DNA of 64,000 nucleotides from Ricordea florida. Lineage: Eukaryota > Cnidaria > Anthozoa > Corallimorpharia > Ricordeidae. Position 1 is the stretch's first letter; each line of letters opens with the position of its first letter. Shown one piece after another: positions 33,529 to 42,500 of the stretch. Location: NCBI GenBank assembly GCA_949710005.1, contig OX453273.1:35036750-35100749 (forward strand). The letters run 5' to 3'. The notes beneath the pieces were generated by a model. The model had not been told where the DNA came from and did not search any database. It saw only the letters and a program-made list of their open reading frames with translations. The position numbers were made by a program, and so were the translations under genes.

Positions 33529-34338
33529 ATGTCTAATGAAAACACACAATTAATAAATGTTAACAATTATAATCCCAAAGAACGCATGATTTTTTCTGAC
33601 CCAATTCCAGGGGAAATTCCCAATAGCAAACCAAAGATTGAATTCAAAAGAATAAACATTTTTACAAAAAATGAAGATGGAACCGAAGGAGAACTTGTTA
33701 TTCCAACCGGTCGTTTGTATTCGTATGGAGTTTATGAAAATCGAAGCCTAGAAACCAAAAAAATTATAGGATATAATTTTCCTTTGTGTTTATGGAGTAG
33801 AGATAAACCCACACCTGAAGAGGAAAAATGGATTGATACCTTTAACGAAATAGTTGAGTGCTGTATCAATCATCTGGTAGATAATCGAGAAGAAATTGAC
33901 AGATTTGAATTAGAGCGGACTGACCTTACTAAAACCAAGGGTGGTTTAAATCCACTGTATTGGAAAATGGAAAAAATTACAGATGAAAAAAACAAAACTT
34001 TTCTTCGGAGAGTTCCTGGCCGTGGTCCAACACTATATGCAAAATTAATTTTCTCCAAAAGACAAGACAAATTTCTTACCAAATTTTATAATATAAAAGA
34101 TGATGAATTAATAGAAATTGAAGATTTAATGAATAAAGGTTGCTATGCAAATTGTGCAATCAAAATTGAATCAATATTTATTGGAGCTTGTATTTCTCTT
34201 CAGGTAAAGCTTTATGAAGCGTATGTTGAACCAAATATTGAAATTAAAAAATTATTAACCCGCCCAAAATATAATCCTGAAGTAATTATTTCTAAGAGTA
34301 ATGCAGCTGCTTATTTTATGGAAGATGATCTAGATTAA
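33529..34338 (+). CDS. 269-aa protein, possible single-stranded DNA-binding protein
   Basis: The only plus-strand gene in the middle of the element; leader AAAATAAAATG like the left-arm genes. Well-mixed soluble sequence with conserved-looking blocks (YGVYENRSLETKKIIGYNF, PLCLWS, PTPEEEKWIDTF, then IKIESIFIGACISLQVKLYEA). The layout reminds me of SSB-like proteins of large DNA viruses, and the strand groups it with replication genes; both points are inference. A convergent hairpin (34378-34415) follows. Confidence 0.6.
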   Translation: MSNENTQLINVNNYNPKERMIFSDPIPGEIPNSKPKIEFKRINIFTKNEDGTEGELVIPTGRLYSYGVYENRSLETKKIIGYNFPLCLWSRDKPTPEEEKWIDTFNEIVECCINHLVDNREEIDRFELERTDLTKTKGGLNPLYWKMEKITDEKNKTFLRRVPGRGPTLYAKLIFSKRQDKFLTKFYNIKDDELIEIEDLMNKGCYANCAIKIESIFIGACISLQVKLYEAYVEPNIEIKKLLTRPKYNPEVIISKSNAAAYFMEDDLD

Positions 34339-34377
34339 GATTCTGGAAGCCTTATGTGAACTTAATAAGAAATGGAA

Positions 34378-34415
34378 TTATGTTATATAACCTAATTACT
34401 GGTTACATAACAAAA
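34378..34415. terminator. Hairpin between convergent genes, copy 2
   Basis: TTATGTTATATAACC...GGTTACATAA, differing from 29051-29087 at three loop positions. Lies between the plus-strand 269-aa gene and the minus-strand 130-aa gene. Confidence 0.6.
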
Positions 34416-34433
34416 TAATGTGATATTTATGAT

Positions 34434-34826
34434 TTAAAATAACTTACTAACCACATACCCCAACGCCAACATTCCTCCTCCCACATATGCCATTTCTCCT
34501 TTCTTTTGATTTTCGCTGGGCCTATAATAATCAGAGAATTTTGGTTCATGTATTTGTTCATATAATTCGAAAGCTTCATCTGTTTTTGAAATATTTTGCG
34601 ATGCTTGATATTTTTCATCTTTTTTCTTCATTTCCCAATCAATTATTTTCTGTCTATTTTCCTGATATTCAGCATAATCTTTTTGATATTTTTCTAATGC
34701 CTTATCGTGACGTATTTTTTCTGTATCTGTTTTATCTCCTGATATATATTTTGCAAGATATGATCCGCCAACAAATGTAGTCGCGTTCAAAATAGCTCCT
34801 CCAACCATCATTGCTATTGTTGCCAT
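34434..34826 (-). CDS. 130-aa two-segment membrane protein
   Basis: ATG at 34826. Hydrophobic start (MATIAMMVGGAILNATTFVGGSYLA), charged helical middle, and a Gly-rich hydrophobic end (VGGGMLALGYVVSKLF). Looks like a small virion membrane protein with both ends embedded. No family recognised. Confidence 0.6.
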   Translation of the reverse strand: MATIAMMVGGAILNATTFVGGSYLAKYISGDKTDTEKIRHDKALEKYQKDYAEYQENRQKIIDWEMKKKDEKYQASQNISKTDEAFELYEQIHEPKFSDYYRPSENQKKGEMAYVGGGMLALGYVVSKLF

Positions 34827-34831
34827 GTTTC

Positions 34832-34932
34832 TTCGCTTCGCTCAGGTCTATAAATCCTTAATTTGAGTTCCTCCTTCGCTTCGCTCAGTTCGGTAAAATC
34901 GATCGAAGATCGGGCCCGGCTACGCCGGTAAA
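34832..34932. repeat. GC-rich hairpin cluster
   Basis: Two CTTCGCTTCGCTCAG words (34832 and 34876 regions), then CCGGCTACGCCGG. Strong contrast with the AT-rich surroundings. Part of a hairpin family also at 29097, 31505-31545, 35290-35350, 35630-35700 and 36970-37030. Confidence 0.6.
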
Positions 34933-35138
34933 ATCTTTTGATTCTCTAAATATGTTTTTAGGTACATACTACCCGACAATACAGCTACCCATTTTGCATA
35001 ATTTGTAATACTTGAGGATGGGTCGTTCATAAATGATTCTTTCATAACCTTTTTAGCTACATAACCAACTCCAGCTGCTAATCCAATAAGTACTGCAGAA
35101 TCAGTAACAGTTTTCACAAGTTTGTTTTCGTTTGACAT
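34920..35138 (-). CDS. 72-aa small membrane protein
   Basis: ATG at 35138. One hydrophobic helix (DSAVLIGLAAGVGYVAKKV) and a second weaker one. Preceded by CTAAAGATTTCTTACTGATG, the same leader as the 417-aa gene. The stop codon falls in the CCGGCTACGCCGG hairpin. Confidence 0.6.
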   Translation of the reverse strand: MSNENKLVKTVTDSAVLIGLAAGVGYVAKKVMKESFMNDPSSSITNYAKWVAVLSGSMYLKTYLENQKILPA

Positions 35139-35195
35139 GATTTTTTACTACATCAGTAAGAAATCTTTAGACCCCTTTAGGGTTTAAAAATAAAA

Positions 35196-35705
35196 TTATA
35201 TCATTCCAATTTTTGGTCTATCTAGCGGTTGTGGTAATTGAGGAACTTGCGATACCGTAGGACAAGCAGGTATTCTGTTTTTATTATCCTCCTTTTCAGC
35301 GGATCGGACGAAGTCCTCCCCAGCAGGGCTGGAGCTGGTCCTGCGGATTTGTCGGTATCTCATAAACATATCAAATGCTGTAAACCCTATACCAACAATT
35401 GATAATACGGTTGTAAAAGATAGCTCTGGAAGCCATGCCCTATTAGACTCACTTTCTGTATTTTCATTTTGATCTTCTTCCCTCTTAATTTTTTCTTCTC
35501 GTTTCATCTCCCTAGCTAATGCTTCTTTTGCTTTTTTATTATATTCAGCTAATTTTTTACCAGCTGCTACTTTTTTTGGATCTTTCTCCCTCTTTTTTGA
35601 AGAACCAACCTCTTGCTCCGCGGCCCGTAGGGTCTCTTTTGGAGGATCTCTAGTAATTTGCTCAACTTCTGTTCCTCCTTCACTTCGTTCAGTTCGGTCA
35701 GACAT
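35196..35705 (-). CDS. Charged protein with one membrane helix, about 169 aa
   Basis: An ATG at 35720 also exists, but the one at 35705 (MSDRTERSEGG) gives a leader spacing like that of its neighbours. Highly charged N-terminal two thirds (KKREKDPKKVAAGKKLAEY, EEKIKREEDQ), then one hydrophobic helix (FTTVLSIVGIGFTAFDMF), then a tail. Two GC-rich hairpins (35630-35700 and 35290-35350) lie within the coding part and contribute residues such as TERSEGG and SPAGEDFVRS. No family recognised. Confidence 0.6.
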   Translation of the reverse strand: MSDRTERSEGGTEVEQITRDPPKETLRAAEQEVGSSKKREKDPKKVAAGKKLAEYNKKAKEALAREMKREEKIKREEDQNENTESESNRAWLPELSFTTVLSIVGIGFTAFDMFMRYRQIRRTSSSPAGEDFVRSAEKEDNKNRIPACPTVSQVPQLPQPLDRPKIGMI

Positions 35706-35741
35706 TATTTTACATATCATTAAGAAATCTTTAAATCATGC

Positions 35742-36308
35742 TCAGTAAACAGTATCAGTACCGCTAGCATCTTGCTTAGTAGTCTGCTCAGTTGTATTTG
35801 AAATCTCTTGATTTTTATGCTCAGTTGTACTTGTAAATTGTTGATTTTTGTTGAATTTAACGTGTTTAGCCACTTGAAATAGACCGCTAGCAAGTGCTGC
35901 CAATCTTCCTGCTTTCAATGCTAAGAGACCTACAATGTTTGTTAGTTCGCGATTAACCAAATCATCATTCTTCAAATCCTTACAAAGAGCTTCTATATCA
36001 TCCACAGGAACCACATAAGAAATTACTTTAGAAACTAATTGAAGAGATGAATCTACCAATCCTCCGCTAATTTTCTTACCTAATACAGCCTGATACCGAT
36101 TATAATATTTTTCAACATCTTTTACTGATAATTTTTTTATATCACCCAGACTCATATCAACTCCCAAATATTCCTTTGTGGTTCCGAGAGATGCTAGAAT
36201 GGCTAGCGATTCTTGTTTTATTTCAATATCCTCATTTTTTACTGTTCCTCCCTGCAGTCGGTCTGTCTTTTCTTCTTGTATATTGATATAATCTTCAACG
36301 TTTGTCAT
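35742..36308 (-). CDS. 188-aa helical protein, unassigned
   Basis: ATG at 36308. Acidic start, predicted helices (LAILASLGTTKEYLGVDM, VDSSLQLVSKVISYVVPV), a mildly hydrophobic Ala/Leu-rich helix (LLALKAGRLAALASGLFQV) and a Thr/Gln-rich tail. Sits between the packaging ATPase and small membrane proteins, so it is perhaps a virion component. Leader contains TTTAAAGCAA, a variant of the AAAGAT motif. Confidence 0.6.
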   Translation of the reverse strand: MTNVEDYINIQEEKTDRLQGGTVKNEDIEIKQESLAILASLGTTKEYLGVDMSLGDIKKLSVKDVEKYYNRYQAVLGKKISGGLVDSSLQLVSKVISYVVPVDDIEALCKDLKNDDLVNRELTNIVGLLALKAGRLAALASGLFQVAKHVKFNKNQQFTSTTEHKNQEISNTTEQTTKQDASGTDTVY

Positions 36309-36333
36309 CTTTTGTGATAATATATTGATTGCT

Positions 36334-36960
36334 TTAAACGACTTCAGGAATCTCTAAATAACATTGAAATGGAAATCTTAAACATAAACATAGTCTAGAA
36401 TATTTTTCTTTTTTCAATATTTCCACAAATTTTTTACTAGTTTCAGAGTCTAAATCTGCTCCATAATCTTCGAAAAACATCTTCATTCCTTTTTGCGATG
36501 GATTATGGAAAGTAACAACGCAGGCAACATTTTCACGGAATGGTTTTGCTATTGATGTTAATTGCTGAGTGAGAACCCACACTGATAAACCATGATGCCT
36601 TCCAGAAAATGCTAAATCTATAAACTTGTTTGATCTTTTCTTCAGGTCATTCGAAACAGCGCAATCATCTAAAATTATTAGTGTATTTGTTCCGGAGAAT
36701 AAAGTTTGACAATCAGTTAATAACTCATTAATCTCATCAACGTTACTAGCATCTGGTGATAATACATAGAAATGTTTATCTTTATTAGCAAAATTATGAT
36801 ATGTTTTATTTTTAGCATAAGTTGGACATATTAAAACAATGAATTCAAACAATTTTCGGAATGGCCCTCGGAGTTGATCAATTATGTACTTTGTCTTTCC
36901 ACAATTTGTTGGGCCTGTTATAATACAATGAAAAGGAATTTTATCTCGTAATTCTTCCAT
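36334..36960 (-). CDS. FtsK/HerA-type DNA-packaging ATPase (A32-like)
   Basis: Pumps viral DNA into preformed capsids using ATP. Walker A GPTNCGKT at residues 16-23; Walker B TLIILDDCA near residues 92-100; then FSGRHHGLSVWVLTQQ, the motif 3/sensor block typical of poxvirus A32-like ATPases. 208 residues is a usual length for Polinton ATPases. Its neighbour is the capsid gene, as in many such elements. Fully open, ATG at 36960. Confidence 0.9.
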   Translation of the reverse strand: MEELRDKIPFHCIITGPTNCGKTKYIIDQLRGPFRKLFEFIVLICPTYAKNKTYHNFANKDKHFYVLSPDASNVDEINELLTDCQTLFSGTNTLIILDDCAVSNDLKKRSNKFIDLAFSGRHHGLSVWVLTQQLTSIAKPFRENVACVVTFHNPSQKGMKMFFEDYGADLDSETSKKFVEILKKEKYSRLCLCLRFPFQCYLEIPEVV

Positions 36961-36969
36961 CTTTTTTCC

Positions 36970-37030
36970 TTCGGGTCTTTCTTTTAACTAAGTTCTTCCC
37001 TTTCCGGCTTCGCCGGGGAGAGCTTTGCTC
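36970..37030. terminator. GC-rich hairpin after the capsid gene
   Basis: CCGGCTTCGCCGG followed by GAGAGCTTTGCTC, directly downstream (on the minus strand) of the 417-aa capsid-type gene. A likely transcript-end hairpin. Confidence 0.5.
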
Positions 37031-37035
37031 GATGG

Positions 37036-38289
37036 TCAGTACATGATTGATCTTAAGTTTGAATTCATAACCTCCATTAATGCATCAGCTACAACAAACA
37101 TGTAACAAGTCATAATACCAGAACCAATAGCTATTCTTTTAATTTCTATTTTTATGCCGTCTTGTGCGTTGTTTAATGCCAGACCTCCTCCATGAATGCT
37201 ATTATCTGGGTGAGTTCTCAAATCGATCCACAGAGCAAACTTATTACTATAAAAATTCTTTTCCTTTACCGACCAGCGGGAGGAACCAGACCGGTGGGAA
37301 GAATCACTGAAACGTTTCTTTATTGATTCCCAAAGATCTGACGGCACCATTCCTTTTGAGTAGAAACGATTTGGAACACCATTAACATCGATATTGATTG
37401 AAGTGATACCTGGATTGAAAAAATTCTCAGAATCTCGTGCTCCACCGACGTATGGTAATATAAACAAACATAATATACCTGTAATTGACCTTCTCGGTAG
37501 ATTAATATGCTGGTTTATAACACTATCAGTAGGTCTGGATATGGTGAAAGTTTTGTGTAGAGTAACATTCTCATAAAAGAATCCTTTACCAACCTTATAA
37601 GCTGCTTGTGCCTCACGAGCTAAGTATTCGCTTGATATACAAGAATATTCCAACTCAAGGTTTGTGATTTTATAAGTTGGAGTCTTTGTTGTATCTGAAT
37701 AAACAACAATATCGTGAATTGGAGCTAGTGTAATCTCAAATATTAGTTGATGATCTAATGCCTTTGGGTAGAAAACCCCATGATCGTTTAGAATAGGATG
37801 GTTTAGTGGGATGTGGTACTTGGTGTTGTGTACTACTGCAAGTGCTACTTCCTTTGCATCTGTGTCTACTTTATCACCCGCATTTGTCCTGAGTTTCCTC
37901 ATGTTTACAGAAGAAATACCTTGCCTTAATCCATCCTCTCTTTCTTCATCTGTTAAGAATAAGTCGTGGTATGTTTGAAATAGATCGTATCTTTGTGTAT
38001 CCTGTAGTGTTTCACCTCCAAAAAGAACCCTGAGTCTGGAAACAAGGTTACTACCTACATTATTCACTAGGGTGTTATCTTCATGCCCCTCAACAGTCAA
38101 TTTAAATACTAGATATACACTTCCAGGAACAATCACTAAATTTTCAGAAAGTTTTGGAATATTTATGTATAGAGTTTCTCCAGGATTGGCTGATGACGGG
38201 TTTAGTGTAATTCTATTCAATGTTGATTCCGCTTTCAAACCTAGTGGTACTCTCGGAATCCTGTTTGGATTAATTTTTTCAGACGTCAT
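37036..38289 (-). CDS. Probable double jelly-roll major capsid protein
   Basis: 417 codons, ATG at 38289, fully open. Beta-rich throughout with the flow expected of a double jelly-roll: an N-terminal barrel (NIPKLSENLVIVPGSVYLVF, LVSRLRVLFGGE), a middle loop region, and a C-terminal barrel (ITSINIDVNGVPNRFYSKGM, FALWIDLRTHPDNSIHGGG, GIKIEIKRIA). The last pattern (acidic-Arg, then a His-Gly-Gly turn) resembles capsid C-termini of Polinton-like viruses. Neighbours (ATPase, small membrane proteins) fit a virion module. Shorter than typical Polinton capsid proteins. Leader TTTAAAGATTAACCAAAGT. Assignment rests on pattern and context, not on a search. Confidence 0.65.
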   Translation of the reverse strand: MTSEKINPNRIPRVPLGLKAESTLNRITLNPSSANPGETLYINIPKLSENLVIVPGSVYLVFKLTVEGHEDNTLVNNVGSNLVSRLRVLFGGETLQDTQRYDLFQTYHDLFLTDEEREDGLRQGISSVNMRKLRTNAGDKVDTDAKEVALAVVHNTKYHIPLNHPILNDHGVFYPKALDHQLIFEITLAPIHDIVVYSDTTKTPTYKITNLELEYSCISSEYLAREAQAAYKVGKGFFYENVTLHKTFTISRPTDSVINQHINLPRRSITGILCLFILPYVGGARDSENFFNPGITSINIDVNGVPNRFYSKGMVPSDLWESIKKRFSDSSHRSGSSRWSVKEKNFYSNKFALWIDLRTHPDNSIHGGGLALNNAQDGIKIEIKRIAIGSGIMTCYMFVVADALMEVMNSNLRSIMY

Positions 38290-38311
38290 ATTGATTTATA
38301 AGATACTTTGG

Positions 38312-38521
38312 TTAATCTTTAAACCTCTTAGGCGTCTGAATTGGTATTTTTTTATTCTCTAATTCTTCAATATCTTTTACTAAACTTTCTCTTACTCCTT
38401 CAATTACAAGCATAAGATTAAAAAGTTCATCGCCATCTTTCATATTGTTAATTTTTGAAATTATAATTTTTTTCATCATATTAATTTGATATTCACTAAA
38501 TTTTATTTTTTCTTCCCCCAT
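38312..38521 (-). CDS. Small helical protein, 69 aa
   Basis: ATG at 38521; helical and charged (QINMMKKIIISKINNMKDG). Shares a 34-bp intergenic region with the divergent integrase gene; the leader TTTAAAGATTAACCAAATT is almost the same as that of the capsid gene. No family recognised. Confidence 0.5.
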   Translation of the reverse strand: MGEEKIKFSEYQINMMKKIIISKINNMKDGDELFNLMLVIEGVRESLVKDIEELENKKIPIQTPKRFKD

Positions 38522-38556
38522 TTTTAATTTATAAGATAATTTGGTTAATCTTTAAA
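38522..38556. promoter_or_regulatory. Divergent leader between 69-aa gene and integrase
   Basis: Only about 34 bp separate two divergent start codons. On the minus strand it reads TTTAAAGATTAACCAAATTA, the same motif as upstream of the capsid gene at 38292-38325. Confidence 0.45.
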
Positions 38557-39548
38557 TGAGTAACGGAAACATACTTTCAAAGATATATTATTCAACTGAA
38601 GGATATTGGAAAGGATATTCTGCAATTCCTAAATTAGCTGAAAAGGCAAAGGTTAGTGAAAATGAGGCAAAACAATGGCTTCAGAAACAAGCAATATGGC
38701 AAATATATCTTCCATCTCCCAAATATATACCCAGGCCACACTGGACTGCGGATAAACCTAATCAGATTCACCAAGCAGATTTATTATTTTTACCGCATGA
38801 TAGAGTTGGAAGAAAAACATATAGATATGCATTAGTTGTGGTTGATGTTGCCTCGAGATATAAAGATGCAGAGCCATTAACCTCAAAAGAAAGTCGTGAG
38901 ATATCTAAAGCTTTTGAAAAAATATATTCGAGAAGAATGAAATATCCTAAAACATTAATGGTTGATCCGGGAAAAGAATTTATGGGCGAGGTTTCCAAAC
39001 TTATGAATTACCATAATGTTAGAATACAAAGAAGTGAAGCCGGTAATCATAGAGCTCAAGCATTTGTTGAAAGAGCAAATAGAATATTAGGCGAAAGATT
39101 ATTTAGTCATCAATATGCACAGGAAATGATCAGTTATGATCGATCGCGGGTATGGGTTAAAAGATTACCTAATATTCTAAAAACTTTGAATAATACACCA
39201 ACCAGATTAACTGATAAAGAGCCCGATAAGGCTATAAAAATGAAAGAGGTTGATATTGAAACTAAAAGGTATAACCGGGTTGTTGGTCTTGATGAGGTTA
39301 GATTACCTCCTAGTGTTAAAGTTAGATATCTATTATCTCCCGGTGAACTTGAAGGTGGTGAAAAAAGACGAGCTACTGATCCTATTTGGAGTATCAAAGT
39401 TTATGATATTTCTAGAAGTGTGATTTCACCCAATCAGCCAGTTTTATATTATTTAGTGGATGGACCTAGACGGAGTTTTGTAAGGGAAGAATTACAGATT
39501 ATTCCTTATGATACAGAACTTCCACCGGATTCTGTTTTGAAACGATAA
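38556..39548 (+). CDS. Retroviral-type DDE integrase
   Basis: Inserts the element DNA and generates the 5-bp TSD. Residues 1-65 form a helical N-terminal domain. The rve core has Asp75 (HQADLLFL), Asp137 (LMVDPGKEF) and Glu172 (AFVERANRI), i.e. an intact DDE triad with 34 residues between the last two. The C-terminal third (VKVRYLLSPGELE, then RRSFVREELQII) looks like an SH3-type DNA-binding tail; no chromodomain seen. 330 residues, within the range of Polinton integrases. Its 3' end overlaps the end of the polymerase gene on the other strand by 43 bp. Confidence 0.92.
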   Translation: MSNGNILSKIYYSTEGYWKGYSAIPKLAEKAKVSENEAKQWLQKQAIWQIYLPSPKYIPRPHWTADKPNQIHQADLLFLPHDRVGRKTYRYALVVVDVASRYKDAEPLTSKESREISKAFEKIYSRRMKYPKTLMVDPGKEFMGEVSKLMNYHNVRIQRSEAGNHRAQAFVERANRILGERLFSHQYAQEMISYDRSRVWVKRLPNILKTLNNTPTRLTDKEPDKAIKMKEVDIETKRYNRVVGLDEVRLPPSVKVRYLLSPGELEGGEKRRATDPIWSIKVYDISRSVISPNQPVLYYLVDGPRRSFVREELQIIPYDTELPPDSVLKR

Positions 39549-42500
39549 TGGCCCATTGCATAAGTATGTATTTTATCCTCATGAATAATTCTCTTATCAT
39601 CATCAGCAGATAGAGCAACTTTATTAACAGTTTCTGAAAAAACATCATGCTGATGACTTCTTAATACATTCATCGTCTTCATCTGTGGCTCTTTATTTAA
39701 TAAACAATCCTTATAATTATAAAAGCTTATTGTCTTTTCTACTACTGCCTTCTTAATTCCCTTACATTTCTTTTCTTCTTTACCTTCATCCATCCTGTAT
39801 GAATAAAGCTTGGCTCGCAGGCCCACAAATTCAGCTATCTGCTTACCGCCAGCTTCATCTTTAAACATATTGATGACTTTCTTATTCACACCAGTCTCGA
39901 TTCCAGATGGATGGTTTTTAGGATAATTACTGGTGTCAAACATTTCTCTCACATCAGGGCTTATATCTTTATAGAAATCTAGAGTTTCTATTTCATATGC
40001 AAGACTATCCGTATCTGTAAAAAGCAATTTAGCCATTTCACCATATTTTGGTTTGATATAGTTATAGTGAAATTTAAACATTGTTGTTTTACTTAGATCT
40101 AGAATGCACATGCCTAAATAAACGGGTTTATTGAATACTAACTTTGTTTTCTTCATGTGGATTGCTATAAGATTTTCACAAAAGATATTGCGATGATTAT
40201 AATTTGGTTTAGTTATTAATTTTTTAGCCTCTTTTTGATTTGTAACTAATCTAATGTCTACCCTATTTCTAATGTTTTCCATTGTTTTACCAAATACAGA
40301 GTTATTCATTAACTTGAAGAAATCTTTTTCAAAGTCGTTATTCGCTTTTGATCTTAGATTAGTATTCAAGTCAATATATGGTTTTAACCAAGCAGACTCT
40401 TTAAATGTAATACCCCTATGAATCTTTGTTATTTTTAATCCCAAACTTTCATAAAGTTTTAGTGTTTCATGATGAACAACATATTTTTCCTTATTGTTTA
40501 GGTTTGGGATTAATTTCTCCACCTTATTAACAACAAGCCTCTCTGGAGCTAGAGGATAATCATTATGTAAATCATGTAGGTGATGCGGATATTCTAAATC
40601 AACCTCTATTATACATGGTATATTTTTCCAGTCTGTAAGATCTTTATCAGACATCCATCTAAAATCATGAGTAGGTAGTGGGTTACTCATTGCTCCTCCA
40701 TATAAATTATTTGCGTCATGATATTGTATATACTTTATTGGTAGTTTTGGATCATATTTACTCATGTATGGATTGTTTGCTTCACCATATCTAGTAGAGA
40801 TCATAGATACACCACCTCTAATACCTTTCTCAAACATAAGCAGCATGTCGATGTCGGTTAGTAACTCCAAATTCACTTTCGTTAACTTTAATGTTGCATC
40901 CCAAGATAGTCCTGGTGCTGTATAATAGTGTGCGGGATCTAAACCATAATTCTTTTGACAAACATCTCTAAAGTTCTCGAATACATCCGCTAAAAGTAGT
41001 ACATCCGACTCAAGATATAGGTCGTGATATTCCCTCATTGTTTTCATATTGAAGGTTTCCCATACCTTTTCAGCGTGTTTATAATCATCATCAGAAATAT
41101 CTTTACCGTTAAGTTTTGAATAAAATGCATCCTTTGGCGGCAGTTGTGTTTCGTTGAGTTTATCTAATCCATCAAACCAATCATATGGATATACACCCTT
41201 TCTCAACAATAACTTTAATTCTTCACCTTTATAGAAAATATTTAAGTTTTTGAAAGATTCTTTTGGTAGATTAGTTACTAATTTATCCAGACTTGTTGAC
41301 ATAAATTTAAATGAATCTATGAATCTAATATCTCGCTTCACCTCAACCCGATTACCTTCTTTATTTATAAATGTATCAACCACAATCTGTTTTGTGAAAG
41401 AAATATACTTTTCCTCATTATTAGGTATACATTTTATTTTACCTTCTGTTGTTCCAAGATTCTTTATAAAAAGATGGGCGTCATATCCAGATAGGTTGTG
41501 AAATATTACAGGGAAGAACTTTGGAATCTTATAATTTAAGTTACATTCGTTATGAGACGCTCCTCTATACTTTCCTGTAAGGTGGCAGTGATCTATTACC
41601 TTATCTTCTCCCAATTCATATTCACAAATGTGGCAATGTGTAGCAAAATTATATCTTATTTTATCGTTTCTAGTCATATTAACTTTCTTTTTATATTTAA
41701 AATTATTGTAAATTTCCCTAATATCCGACTCTAAATTATTTATAAATATCTGTGGGATATCATCATCTGAGGATTTGGCTGTGTATTTTCTAATAACAGT
41801 TTCATAATTTTCATCAAAAAACTTTATTAAATAACAATAACCTGATGGTTTATGTTTCTGGTATTGATTAGTAGAGCTTTTACTTTTATCTGGAGAGCAG
41901 GTGTTTATTTTCTCTGTAATGCATTCAAAGTCTGCGTATACAACAAATGGTACTCGCATTTTTCTATTATAATTATTGAATTTAATATACTTAGGATTTC
42001 CATCTTTATCTTTTGGCATATCAATCTTGACTTCTTTGTTTGTGGCGCAATATTCAAGATGTTTTTCCAATGATTTTTCTGTTGGGAAAGAGTTGTAACA
42101 TCTACGACAAAATTCACGTTTGTGTTGATTATTATTTATTTGTGATGATACAAGTCTACTAAAATTCTTTATCCAACAGTAGTGGTGATTTCCTTCATCA
42201 TTCGATATTAGAATTAATTCAATCAAATAACCGTTTTGTTTATTACTTATTCTCAGAGGGTATACTTCGCCTTTATCTTTATCATATCCATGGACATTAA
42301 TCGTATAATAGGGATTTTGCTTTTCAAACTTATCAATATGTTTCCATTTAACTGGGAACTCCATTCCTGACCAGTCAAACTTCTCAGAGTTCTCTCTCAT
42401 TTGTTTATTTAGTCTTTGTGGATCTTTCTCTTTTGGAAACGCGGCGGAAGTTACTGCCCACTTGAAACATTCATTATCATTCATATTCTTAACGTTTATA

